In this document: positions 8,536-16,568 of the stretch, piece after piece | How the letters are laid out: the number at the start of each line of letters is the position of its first letter | Numbering within the stretch: position 1 is the first letter of the stretch | NCBI RefSeq assembly: GCF_003996965.1 | Contig: NZ_QWDM01000013.1 | Span: forward strand, 1 to 64,000 | Length of the DNA stretch: 64,000 bases | DNA from: Flavobacterium cupreum | Lineage (GTDB): Bacteria > Bacteroidota > Bacteroidia > Flavobacteriales > Flavobacteriaceae | Direction: 5' to 3' | Notes under the pieces: model-generated | Databases searched by the model: none | Told to the model about the DNA's origin: nothing | What the model saw: the letters and a program-made list of their open reading frames with translations, nothing else | Made by a program: the position numbers and the translations under genes

Positions 8536-10307
8536 TGAAAAAAAATACAAATTCTTTTCTAAAAAAAATATCGAGCAGGTACTTTTTAGTCAAAATAGCG
8601 ATATTTCTATTGGTAATTTCTTCTGTTCATTCCTGCAAAAGAGAAAATCGTATTCCATACAAAGAAAAAGATTACACCACTGAGATTACAAAATTTATCG
8701 ATTCGGGAGATGTTTTCTTTGATACTAATAAAAGAGACAGTGCTTTTTATTATTTCAATAAAGCCCTCTCTCTCACTGAACCGACAAAAAAACCGGATGA
8801 ATACGTTTATTCTTTAGCCTGTATGGCCGAAATGCTGCAGCTTGAAGGTGACTATATCAAAAGTGAATATCTGCTGACTAAGACCATGCCCTATTTAAAC
8901 AAAACAACAAGACCGCGATATAAATGGTATGTATATACCGTTATGGCTAAAAATTATCACAATACTTATGATTTAAAAAATGCCGTTTTGTATCATAAAA
9001 TGGCATTGAAACACACTCTTTCTATTTTAAAAAAGAATCAGACACTCAGCAATATAGCAGGTGTTTACACGGACCAGGAAAAATATGATGAAGCTATAAA
9101 AATATATTTGCCCCTGGTTCAAAAAAACTATGTTGACAAAAATAATTTAGATTTCAGCAAAAGAAATCATGCCATAGAGTTGAATAATCTCGGATATTGC
9201 TATTATAGAACGAATAACCCGAAAGCCTTACAATGTTTTAATGAAAGCTTAAAAATTAATCTTCAGATAAAGGATCAGGAAGGAGTGATGTTCAATCACA
9301 GATTTATTTCGCTTTATTACTTAAAAAACAATCCCATACTTGCCACGCAACATGCTAAACTAGCTTATGAAATCTCCAGAAAAGATAAATTCCCAACAAA
9401 GAGCATCAGTTTTTTAAGCGTATTGGTAAAATGCAGCACCGGTAGCGATTTGAAAAAATATGTTCTCGAATACATCCATCTTACTGACAGCATCAAAGAA
9501 GTCAGGCTGAAAGCAAAAAATCAATTTGCCCAGATTAAATATAATTCAAAACTGGACAAGGCAGAGAACTTGCAGCTAAAAACATTACAGGCAGAAAACG
9601 AATTGCAATTAGAACGCCAGAAAAACCGAAATATAATCTCTTATATAATTATTTTCTGCATCCTCGTATTAATATCATTCTTGTTTTTTCATTTCCGCAT
9701 CAAAGGAAAAAGAGAAAAGAATGAAGCTATTTACAACAGTGAAATACGAATTTCGGAGAAACTAAAAAAAGAACTTTCCAATACTATTTATGACACTATT
9801 TCATTTGCAAAAATTGAAGATCTCGAAAAAACGGAAAATAAAGAGCAATTATTAAACAATTTAGAAGTTGTATATTCCCGTACCAGAAATATCTCAAAAG
9901 AGAACAGTCCTATTTTAACAGACGAAAATTATGTTGTGGTGCTAAAAGAAATGATATCCGGTTTTAAAACGCCGAATGTAAACATCTTGCTAAATGGTCT
10001 GGATACAATTGCCTGGAACGATGTGGATAAGAACAAGAAAATAATTCTTTACAGAGTGATTCAGGAGCTGTTTGCCAATATGAAAGCACATAGTGAGGCT
10101 ACTCTGGCGAGTATTACTTTTAAAATAAATAATAAAATTTTATCCGTAAATTACAGTGATAATGGGGTTGGGATTACAAAAAATACATTTATTTTAAAAA
10201 ATGGACTACAAAATGTGGAAAGCCGTATAAAAACTATCAATGGAACTATTAATTTTGGCACTTATTCCCCAAGTGGATTTAAATTAAGTTTTACTTTTTC
10301 TATATAA
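8535..10307 (+). CDS. TPR histidine-kinase paralogue lacking the phospho-acceptor His
   Basis: A 590-residue paralogue of the upstream kinase with the same layout: lipoprotein-like start (HSC near residue 34), TPR region, one transmembrane helix (IISYIIIFCILVLISFLFF) and a C-terminal HATPase domain. The ATPase motifs are kept (QELFANMKAHS, DNGVGI, GLQNVESRI), but the histidine box reads KLKKELSNT where the paralogue has KLHDELAND, so H394 corresponds to K411 and the adjacent acidic residue is also lysine. It may act as a pseudokinase or as the ATP-binding partner in a heterodimer. The ATG overlaps the previous stop by one base (TAATG). Confidence 0.85.
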   Translation: MKKNTNSFLKKISSRYFLVKIAIFLLVISSVHSCKRENRIPYKEKDYTTEITKFIDSGDVFFDTNKRDSAFYYFNKALSLTEPTKKPDEYVYSLACMAEMLQLEGDYIKSEYLLTKTMPYLNKTTRPRYKWYVYTVMAKNYHNTYDLKNAVLYHKMALKHTLSILKKNQTLSNIAGVYTDQEKYDEAIKIYLPLVQKNYVDKNNLDFSKRNHAIELNNLGYCYYRTNNPKALQCFNESLKINLQIKDQEGVMFNHRFISLYYLKNNPILATQHAKLAYEISRKDKFPTKSISFLSVLVKCSTGSDLKKYVLEYIHLTDSIKEVRLKAKNQFAQIKYNSKLDKAENLQLKTLQAENELQLERQKNRNIISYIIIFCILVLISFLFFHFRIKGKREKNEAIYNSEIRISEKLKKELSNTIYDTISFAKIEDLEKTENKEQLLNNLEVVYSRTRNISKENSPILTDENYVVVLKEMISGFKTPNVNILLNGLDTIAWNDVDKNKKIILYRVIQELFANMKAHSEATLASITFKINNKILSVNYSDNGVGITKNTFILKNGLQNVESRIKTINGTINFGTYSPSGFKLSFTFSI

Positions 10308-10320
10308 AAAAAACAGTAGT

Positions 10321-10989
10321 ATGTTCAAAAAGGTTTTAGTTGCAGAAGATTTAGACAGCATAAGCATCGGAATTGTTCAGGTTCTTGAAGATCTGAATAT
10401 TCCTGTAATCGATCACGTAAAATATTGTGATGATGCATTATTAAAAATAAAAAAGGGAATGACCGAAAAAAGCCCTTACGATCTAATAATAAGCGATCTG
10501 TCATTCAAATCTGATCACAGAAAAACAACACTTTCTTCGGGAGAAGAACTTATAGTGGCCGTAAATGAAGCACAACCCTCCATAAAAAAAATTATATTTT
10601 CAATAGAAGACAAATCCTATCGCATTAAATCTCTCTTTAATGACTTAAAAATTAATGCCTATGTTTCTAAAGGACGAAATAGTATTGATGAATTGAAAAC
10701 TGCCGTGGAACGTACTTTTAAAAATGAGGAGAAAATACTGTCTTCGGATTTATCCTTCAGTTTTAATGACAAAGCCTTAATTGAAATTGAATCCTATGAC
10801 ATCTCCATCTTAAATCTTCTGGCTAAAGGGTATACGCTGGAAAATATTTCAAACGAATTTAAGGCTACTTCAATAATGCCGAATGGTACAAGCAGTATTG
10901 AGAAAAGAATCAATAAACTCAAAATATATTTTAAAGCCAATAACAATGTTCATTTAATTGCTATTGCCAAGGACTTTGGATTGATTTAG
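10321..10989 (+). CDS. Response regulator with C-terminal helix-turn-helix-like domain
   Basis: A 222-residue regulator, 13 nt after the second kinase. The receiver domain (about 1-135) has the acidic pair E9-D10, phospho-acceptor D59 (IISDLS), a Ser at the switch position (IIFSIED) and the conserved Lys in YVSKGRN. The C-terminal part (about 150-222) looks like a diverged LuxR-type helix-turn-helix (ILNLLAKGYTLENISNEF, then SSIEKRINKLKIYF). Its likely partners are the two kinases upstream, of which only the first can autophosphorylate on the canonical histidine. Confidence 0.82.
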   Translation: MFKKVLVAEDLDSISIGIVQVLEDLNIPVIDHVKYCDDALLKIKKGMTEKSPYDLIISDLSFKSDHRKTTLSSGEELIVAVNEAQPSIKKIIFSIEDKSYRIKSLFNDLKINAYVSKGRNSIDELKTAVERTFKNEEKILSSDLSFSFNDKALIEIESYDISILNLLAKGYTLENISNEFKATSIMPNGTSSIEKRINKLKIYFKANNNVHLIAIAKDFGLI

Positions 10990-11037
10990 TTTTAATTCCG
11001 TTACGGTTTCCCGTAAGGAAATCTGCTTTTATAGCTT

Positions 11038-11045
11038 TAAATTTG
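11038..11045 (+). promoter_or_regulatory. -7 element before the small membrane protein
   Basis: TAAATTTG, 22 nt upstream of the ATG at 11068; fits TAnnTTTG. No convincing -33 TTG. Confidence 0.45.
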
Positions 11046-11067
11046 TGTAGAATCTATTAAAACACTG

Positions 11068-11322
11068 ATGAAACCAAAATCCATAATTAATTTAGAGAAC
11101 AATAAAAGCCGGAAAATCATCTCCAGAATTAACACGTCTAAAAATAAAATTGTAATCAAAGCGATGTTACTCTGTCTTTTTCTTTCCATCAGCTTTGCTT
11201 TCATATCTGAAAAAACAGGATGGATCGAAGTCGACTGGAATATTATTTTTATCCCGACATTACTGGTTTTGCAAATAATCATTATAACTACTGCCTTAAA
11301 AAACAGATATAAAAAACACTAA
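11068..11322 (+). CDS. Small predicted membrane protein
   Basis: An 84-residue protein with a basic N-terminus (about 1-30) and two hydrophobic helices (about 32-47 and 60-77), then a short basic tail. No family recognised. A -7 element lies 22 nt upstream. An opposing minus-strand frame covers the same DNA but has no promoter and no better protein character. Probably an inner-membrane protein of unknown role. Confidence 0.5.
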   Translation: MKPKSIINLENNKSRKIISRINTSKNKIVIKAMLLCLFLSISFAFISEKTGWIEVDWNIIFIPTLLVLQIIIITTALKNRYKKH

Positions 11323-11381
11323 AAACACGGGCTTTAAAAACCATTGATTCTTAAAATGGAAGTCAAAAATTTTGAAATGCT

Positions 11382-11389
11382 TATATTTG
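11382..11389 (+). promoter_or_regulatory. -7 element of the EEP nuclease gene
   Basis: TATATTTG, 16 nt before the ATG at 11406, matching TAnnTTTG. Confidence 0.55.
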
Positions 11390-11405
11390 ATCCTTTAAAT
11401 ATTGC

Positions 11406-12209
11406 ATGAAAAATATCCTAAGTCTTTTTATCCTATTCTTCACTTTTCAGTCTTTTTCTCAGGTAAAGGTCTTGTCCTGGAACATAGAAAACTTTGGGAA
11501 ATCAAAAAATGAAGCCCAGTTGAATTTCATCGCCGGCATTCTCCTCGAATATGACATTATTACCATTCAGGAAGTCGTAGCAGGTTATGGCGGTGCTCAG
11601 GCAGTTGGAAACCTTGTTGGAATTTTGAACAAAAAAGGTGCTAAATGGGATTATCGTGTAAGTGATCCGACCAGCGGCAGCAGCTATAAAAAAGAGCGAT
11701 ATGCCTTTATATGGAAAACCAATAAAGCACGCATAAAGGGAAATGCCTGGCTGGAAAAAAAATATAGCCTCGAAATTGATCGCGAACCTTATTTTGCCAG
11801 TTTTGAAGTGGATAAAAAAACATTTACGCTGGTGACTTTCCATGCAATTACAAAAAGCAAGCAGCCCGAAACAGAAATAAAGTATTTTAAATATCTCCCG
11901 CAGGAATATCCGAATCTAAATTTAATTTTTATCGGGGACTACAATTGCCCTCAATCGCATACTGTTTTTAATCCGTTGAAAAAAATGGGTTATGCTCCTG
12001 TTTTTCAAAATCAAAAAACGACTTTAAAACAAAAATGTATCGGTGAAAATTGTTTAGCCTCAGAATTTGACAATATCTTTTACAGAGCAAGTTCTTTATC
12101 GTTGGTCAATTCGGGAATAAATCCATTCTATAAAAAATTTGCCTCCTTAAAAGAAGCACGCCAAATATCGGATCACATTCCGATCTGGTTTGAATTTTCA
12201 GTTAAATAA
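11406..12209 (+). CDS. Secreted endonuclease/exonuclease/phosphatase family protein
   Basis: A 267-residue DNase I-like enzyme with an N-terminal signal peptide (cleavage plausible after FSQ, residue 19). Motifs follow the family order: SWNIENF, IQEVV (metal-binding Glu), YAFIWK, a catalytic-region His in VTFHA, GDYNCP and the C-terminal SDHIPIWFEF. Likely a periplasmic or extracellular Mg-dependent nuclease or phosphodiesterase. It is short compared with the multidomain T9SS nuclease at 48772. It ends two bases before the end of the convergent downstream gene, with no clear terminator between them. Confidence 0.88.
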   Translation: MKNILSLFILFFTFQSFSQVKVLSWNIENFGKSKNEAQLNFIAGILLEYDIITIQEVVAGYGGAQAVGNLVGILNKKGAKWDYRVSDPTSGSSYKKERYAFIWKTNKARIKGNAWLEKKYSLEIDREPYFASFEVDKKTFTLVTFHAITKSKQPETEIKYFKYLPQEYPNLNLIFIGDYNCPQSHTVFNPLKKMGYAPVFQNQKTTLKQKCIGENCLASEFDNIFYRASSLSLVNSGINPFYKKFASLKEARQISDHIPIWFEFSVK

Positions 12210-12210
12210 A

Positions 12211-13470
12211 TTATGTTTTAAGTTTTTTCTTTCTTGCAGCAGGGAACAAAACATTATTTAATATTAACCTGTAACCCGGAGAATTTGGATGTAAATCCAA
12301 AACGGTTGGAGGATCTCCTACCTGATGCTGAAAATCTTCCGGATCATGGCCTCCGAAAAAGGTAAACATTCCTTTTCCTTTTTCTCCATGAATGTACCTG
12401 GACTCGCCATTAAGTTCACAAACTCCCATAACCAAGACATTGGATTTTATTAATGCCGAATCGAAAGAGGTTGTCTGTCCCATGAACCCTTTTACCAGTT
12501 GGGTGTGATTTTGGCATAACATACTTGGAATAGGATCCCATTTTGCAGAAAATTCCATTAGGGAAAAATAGTCTTTCTCCATCTGAATTTTTCGTTTGGA
12601 AGTCATATCAATATCTGAAAACTCATATACTTCCGGTTTTCTTTCCAGGGTAAAGTTTTTAAACGCAAATGAATTTGAATAATTTAATTTGGACTGATAA
12701 TTGGATTCACTTGCATCACCGTCAAACATGGCTTCACAAATATCCACTCCATCAGCAGCGAGTGCAATATCAAAACTATCTGTTGCGGAACACATGGCAA
12801 ACATAAATCCTCCTCCTACAACAAAATCCCTGATTTTTTTGGCAACTGCCCCCTTCTCCTGCGCTACTTTGGCATACCCTAACTTCGCAGCCAGTGCTTC
12901 GGAATCCTTTTTTTGGTCAATATACCAGGGTGTATTTTTATAAGCAGCATAAAATTTACCGTACTGACCCGTAAAATCTTCATGATGCAAATGCAGCCAG
13001 TCGTAAAGCAGTAATTGATCACTTAGAACTTCTTCATCATAAATGGGTGTAAAAGGTATTTCGGCATAAGTTAAAACCAGCGTTACGGCATCATCCCAGG
13101 GTTGTTTTCCTTTTGGTGTATAAACGGCAATTTTGGGTGCTTTTTCAAGAACCACGGATTCCATATTTTGGGAAGGACTGGAAATATCACTTAAAATGGA
13201 GGCTTCCTCGCTATCCGAAATTATTTCAAAACTAACGCCCCTGATTTTACATTCCTTTCTAATCTCCTCTGCATCCGGCAATAAAAAGGAACCTCCTCTG
13301 TAATTGAGCAGCCAGCTGGCTTTATAATCTTTACTTAAGCACCAATAGGTAATTCCATAGGCTTTGAGATGATTCTGTTGTGTAGTTTCATCCATTGGCA
13401 CTAATATAAATGAGGCTTTGGCAGTTAATGACAGTAGAAATATGAAAATATAAATGAATCCTTTATGCAT
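12211..13470 (-). CDS. Secreted class I GATase-like protein (asparagine synthetase B-like annotation)
   Basis: A 419-residue protein with an N-terminal signal peptide (cut plausible near residue 19). The middle has a Rossmann-like glutamine-amidotransferase-like pattern: KIAVYTPKGKQPWDDAVTLV, then a nucleophile-elbow-like GGGFMFAMCSAT, and a late FFGGHDPED that could supply the histidine. It resembles ThuA/BPL_N-type class I GATase folds. From memory, databases often label this Bacteroidota family asparagine synthetase B, but no ATP-pyrophosphatase domain is present, so that name is misleading. Substrate unknown. Located convergently with the small nuclease. Confidence 0.7.
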   Translation of the reverse strand: MHKGFIYIFIFLLSLTAKASFILVPMDETTQQNHLKAYGITYWCLSKDYKASWLLNYRGGSFLLPDAEEIRKECKIRGVSFEIISDSEEASILSDISSPSQNMESVVLEKAPKIAVYTPKGKQPWDDAVTLVLTYAEIPFTPIYDEEVLSDQLLLYDWLHLHHEDFTGQYGKFYAAYKNTPWYIDQKKDSEALAAKLGYAKVAQEKGAVAKKIRDFVVGGGFMFAMCSATDSFDIALAADGVDICEAMFDGDASESNYQSKLNYSNSFAFKNFTLERKPEVYEFSDIDMTSKRKIQMEKDYFSLMEFSAKWDPIPSMLCQNHTQLVKGFMGQTTSFDSALIKSNVLVMGVCELNGESRYIHGEKGKGMFTFFGGHDPEDFQHQVGDPPTVLDLHPNSPGYRLILNNVLFPAARKKKLKT

Positions 13471-13621
13471 CAGAAAATTATTTTAGTAAAGATATAAAGG
13501 AAGGATTAAAAAACACAATTGCACAGTTGTTTTATTGAAGCCGGATTAATAAAATCAGAAAAGGACTAAAAAAAATGCAAAAACACGTAAAAACACCTGT
13601 AATCTGACGTTACTTTCTTAC

Positions 13622-13629
13622 TAAATTTG
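13622..13629 (+). promoter_or_regulatory. -7 element before a 42-aa ORF
   Basis: TAAATTTG matches TAnnTTTG and lies 28 nt before the ATG at 13658. Confidence 0.5.
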
Positions 13630-13657
13630 TAACAAATAACCAATTTTATATAAATCA

Positions 13658-13786
13658 ATGAAAAATCTAACCATGAAGTCCAATGAACCAAAGGGATTAA
13701 AAATATTACAAAAAATAGGTATTTGCGTACTTGTCCTGACAATAATCGTGTATTATGTTTTATCCATTCAATTTTTAGCAAGCTAA
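13658..13786 (+). CDS. Putative 42-aa single-pass membrane peptide
   Basis: ATG at 13658, TAA at 13784-13786. The product has a basic, polar N-terminus (MKNLTMKSNEPKGLKILQK) and one hydrophobic helix (about 20-38) with a short tail. A -7 promoter element sits upstream at a normal distance, and the frame fills most of the gap between two minus-strand genes. The overlapping minus-strand frame has no promoter. A small membrane peptide is plausible; no family is recognised, and coding status rests on promoter plus composition only. Confidence 0.45.
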   Translation: MKNLTMKSNEPKGLKILQKIGICVLVLTIIVYYVLSIQFLAS

Positions 13787-13788
13787 AC

Positions 13789-14454
13789 TTAAATTGTCAA
13801 AACGGCTATTTCATTCTGAATTGCATAAACTACTAATCCGGCAATATTCCTGGACTCCGTTTTTAGCAATAAATTATTACGGTGTCCTTCGACAGTCCTT
13901 GGACTTAAAAAAAGCTGATCCGCAATTTCAGAGGTAGTTTTTTGCTGGCAAATAAGCTGAAGAATTTCTATTTCACGTGGTGACAGAAACCCGGTTTCTA
14001 AGTTACACTTATTATTTTTTGAGGAAATGATGGTGTCCTGGATTGTTTTTAAAACAGTCTGACTGTAGTAAAACCCTTTTCGGGATACCTCATTAATGGT
14101 GTGAATTAAATCTTTTGGAGTGGTATTTTTTATGAGATAAGCAACAGCTCCAACCTGAATCATATTGGCAACGAACGATTTTGTATCGTAACTTGTTAAA
14201 GCTATTATTTTTATGTCCGGATAAATTTTCCGGATAATTTTTGTGGCTTCAACTCCATTGAGAACAGGCATTTTCAAATCCATGATAATAATATCCGGTT
14301 TTATTTCATTGTCATCCAAGCGGGAAATGAGTTCTTCTCCGTTGGAAGCTTCAAAAATAATTTCGATATTTTCTTCTCTTTGCAGTAAAAAAGAAATTCC
14401 TTTCCGAAATAAAATTTCGTCATCAACTAAAGCAATTTTAATAGCACCGCTCAT
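13789..14454 (-). CDS. NarL/LuxR-family response regulator
   Basis: A 221-residue two-component regulator. The receiver (about 1-125) contains D11-D12, phospho-acceptor D59 (IIMDLKMP), the switch Thr in IALTSYD and the Lys in YLIKNT. The LuxR-type helix-turn-helix (about 150-215) shows LSPREIEILQLICQQKTTSEIA and LSPRTVEGHRNNLL. It is the last gene of the operon that includes the histidine kinase at 14568-15359, its obvious partner. Genes upstream of that kinase encode an uncharacterised membrane protein and a small soluble protein. Confidence 0.93.
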   Translation of the reverse strand: MSGAIKIALVDDEILFRKGISFLLQREENIEIIFEASNGEELISRLDDNEIKPDIIIMDLKMPVLNGVEATKIIRKIYPDIKIIALTSYDTKSFVANMIQVGAVAYLIKNTTPKDLIHTINEVSRKGFYYSQTVLKTIQDTIISSKNNKCNLETGFLSPREIEILQLICQQKTTSEIADQLFLSPRTVEGHRNNLLLKTESRNIAGLVVYAIQNEIAVLTI

Positions 14455-14567
14455 TTTTATTTGGTTTTGGTCGTTTAGTTCTGCCGAAATTACAAAATAT
14501 GCTTTGAAAAAAAAGAAAAATACCTTTGTTTATTAGTAAAAATTTGACTTTTGTCTTAAATTCTACT

Positions 14568-15359
14568 TTAAAAAGTAAACATTACAGCAATACCATTGCC
14601 TGATTGTGAATTTATTTGGATTGTTCCGTCCAGAAAAGATACACGGCTGTCAATATTTTTCAGACCGAGGCCTTTTTGATTTTCCAATTCTTCCATATCA
14701 AAACCTACTCCGTTATCTTCATAATTACAGGTTTTAATCTGATTATCATTCCTGAAGGCAATCCAGATTTCGTTGGCTTTCCCGTGTCTCATGGAATTGT
14801 TCATTAATTCCTGCAGGATTCTGAAAACATGCAGATGGCGATCGATATCCTTGTCATCAAAATCAATTTCATTTTTATAATATACCTTTACCGCTTTTGA
14901 ACTTTCGAACTCTTCACACAGCTCTTCAACAGCAGCATTAAGTCCAAATTTCTCAAAAACGGGTGGTAATAAGTTATGTGCAATTTTTCTGGAATTCTCT
15001 AAAGCCTTTGTTGTAAGATTGATGATATTCTCTGTAATTTCAAAAGTTTCTTTCTCAGTAAGGTTAGGAGCCGTTAATAAGTGACTGTTTAAGGACACAA
15101 TATTCAGTTTAGAACTGATGTCATCATGTAAATCCTGAGCAATACGTTTTCGTTCTTCTTCCTGGGTTACAATAATGGCATGTAACTGTTCTTTTTGATA
15201 TTGTAATACCAAATCTTTCTTTTCCAGTTCTTTCTGAATGATTTTTTTTCTTGAAAAATAGAAAAATATGACCAGGGCGATAGCCGTAACCATAAAAAAA
15301 AGCGATGTGTATAATATTATAGCAACAATCTCTTTCTCAGGAATTGAATTCATACTCAT
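14568..15359 (-). CDS. Sensor histidine kinase (HisKA_3 type)
   Basis: A 263-residue NarX-like kinase: one N-terminal transmembrane helix (about 11-35), a short coiled coil (about 38-65), the HisKA_3 dimerisation domain with phospho-acceptor H78 in QDLHDDISSKL, and a HATPase_c domain with N-box (ELMNNSMRHGKA), DNGVGFD and GLGLKNIDSRV. There is no large periplasmic sensor domain, so input probably comes through the membrane helix or from the neighbouring membrane protein. Partner of the response regulator 113 nt downstream. Confidence 0.92.
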   Translation of the reverse strand: MSMNSIPEKEIVAIILYTSLFFMVTAIALVIFFYFSRKKIIQKELEKKDLVLQYQKEQLHAIIVTQEEERKRIAQDLHDDISSKLNIVSLNSHLLTAPNLTEKETFEITENIINLTTKALENSRKIAHNLLPPVFEKFGLNAAVEELCEEFESSKAVKVYYKNEIDFDDKDIDRHLHVFRILQELMNNSMRHGKANEIWIAFRNDNQIKTCNYEDNGVGFDMEELENQKGLGLKNIDSRVSFLDGTIQINSQSGNGIAVMFTF

Positions 15360-15418
15360 ATTGACCTATTTATTTCATTTTGACAACGGAACCAATTAGA
15401 CATACCAACCCATTAAAA

Positions 15419-16048
15419 TTAAGAAATCGTCTTTTTATAAAAGCTTTTTTTCCATTCGTACAAAACAAATAACTGATTTACCAAAACTAAAACAGCATTT
15501 AATGTCCAGCTTAAAAACTTCAGATTTTCGCTTAATCCGATTGTTAGGTTGCCCACTAAAAACAAAATTGTACTTGCCAGTAAATAAATGATGATTCCAA
15601 TTGTGATATAATAGTACACTTTTTTGTCTGTAAGCATATCGTACAAATGCAAAAGCGCAAAAAACACCACCAATAAAGAGGTGATAGTGATTTCTAATAA
15701 GTTAAACTTAAAAAACATACTTGGATCAAAAAGGTATTGAACTGCTAAAACCACTAATCCGGCGGAAGTTCCGGCTAGGATTATTTTCTTTTTCAAAACA
15801 TCTTTCACCAGTAAAAAATAGAATATTGCCAGTATTATTAACTGCCCGACAAAGTAAAAATGAGACATAAAAAGATTTACTTTTTTACAGTAAAGCAAAA
15901 TGACGCAAACAAGCTGTACAGCAACTAATAAAGCAAGATAACCCGTAAAAATCTTATAGGCTTTTCCAAATTTGGAAAAGCCTATAAGGTATAAAATAAG
16001 GTTAAGTATTAAAAAAAAATAACCTGTATTTGCAATTAATTGATACAT
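15419..16048 (-). CDS. Multi-pass membrane protein of unknown function
   Basis: A 209-residue, very hydrophobic protein with about six or seven predicted transmembrane helices and short polar loops. No transporter or enzyme motif is recognised. It starts two bases after the small upstream gene ends and lies 59 bases before the histidine kinase on the same strand, so co-transcription and a role in signal input to the kinase are plausible but inferred from context only. Confidence 0.75.
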   Translation of the reverse strand: MYQLIANTGYFFLILNLILYLIGFSKFGKAYKIFTGYLALLVAVQLVCVILLYCKKVNLFMSHFYFVGQLIILAIFYFLLVKDVLKKKIILAGTSAGLVVLAVQYLFDPSMFFKFNLLEITITSLLVVFFALLHLYDMLTDKKVYYYITIGIIIYLLASTILFLVGNLTIGLSENLKFLSWTLNAVLVLVNQLFVLYEWKKSFYKKTIS

Positions 16049-16050
16049 TT

Positions 16051-16434
16051 TTAAGGATTCATAGGACTTGAAGGATCACCATTTGGAGGACAAGGCTGGG
16101 TCATATTATAAACAACACCACCACCGTCAGCTTCACCACCTTTGGCTGCAACTCCTGTTTTGAATACATCTTTGTAGATACCAGTTTCAGCATCTAATTT
16201 TGTACCCACAAACATTAAAACCTGTTGTCCTGCATTGTTAATTCCTTTGTAAGCACGTACCGCATCGATATCCTGGTCCAGTACTTGTTTCAAAGTTTCT
16301 AATGGAATTAGATAGGCGTCTACTTTGTTTTTACCATCTTCTTCAAGACCAGGTGATCTCCTGTATTTTTCAGCCCATACTTTACCTTCAGTCAAAGGAA
16401 TTTCAACACTTCCTAAATTCTCATTTTCTAACAT
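16051..16434 (-). CDS. Small hypothetical protein heading the two-component operon
   Basis: The best start is the ATG at 16434 (MLENENLGSVEIPLTEGK), giving 127 residues; an upstream ATG at 16467 would add only MLTCNQKQNYI. Soluble, no signal peptide, mixed charge, with a Gly- and Pro-rich tail (GGEADGGG, then PCPPNGDPSS). No known family. Two bases separate it from the membrane-protein gene, so it is probably the first gene of the operon ending in the LuxR-type response regulator. Confidence 0.7.
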   Translation of the reverse strand: MLENENLGSVEIPLTEGKVWAEKYRRSPGLEEDGKNKVDAYLIPLETLKQVLDQDIDAVRAYKGINNAGQQVLMFVGTKLDAETGIYKDVFKTGVAAKGGEADGGGVVYNMTQPCPPNGDPSSPMNP

Positions 16435-16533
16435 AATATAATTTTGTTTTTGGTTACAAGTTAACATGCAATTATTTCAGTAACTGCATTGCTAAACTAC
16501 AGAATTATATTAAGAAAATTCACAATAAGACAT

Positions 16534-16562
16534 AAAAAAAAAGCCTTAAAATAAGGCTTTAC
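16534..16562 (-). terminator. Terminator after dnaB
   Basis: Reading leftward, AAAGCCTTATTTTAAGGCTTTTTT: a 7-bp stem followed by a long run of T on the minus strand, just after the dnaB stop at 16569. Confidence 0.8.
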
Positions 16563-16568
16563 ATTTTC

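Noticed and set aside
11037..11282. 81-aa minus-strand frame opposite the small membrane protein
   Set aside because: No promoter on that strand and no recognisable protein feature; the plus frame has both start context and helices.
12211..13470. True asparagine synthetase
   Set aside because: Signal peptide, no N-terminal Cys glutaminase and no ATP-pyrophosphatase domain.
13566..13781. 71-aa minus-strand frame
   Set aside because: No promoter; the plus-strand 42-aa frame in the same place has a TAnnTTTG element and a sensible membrane helix.
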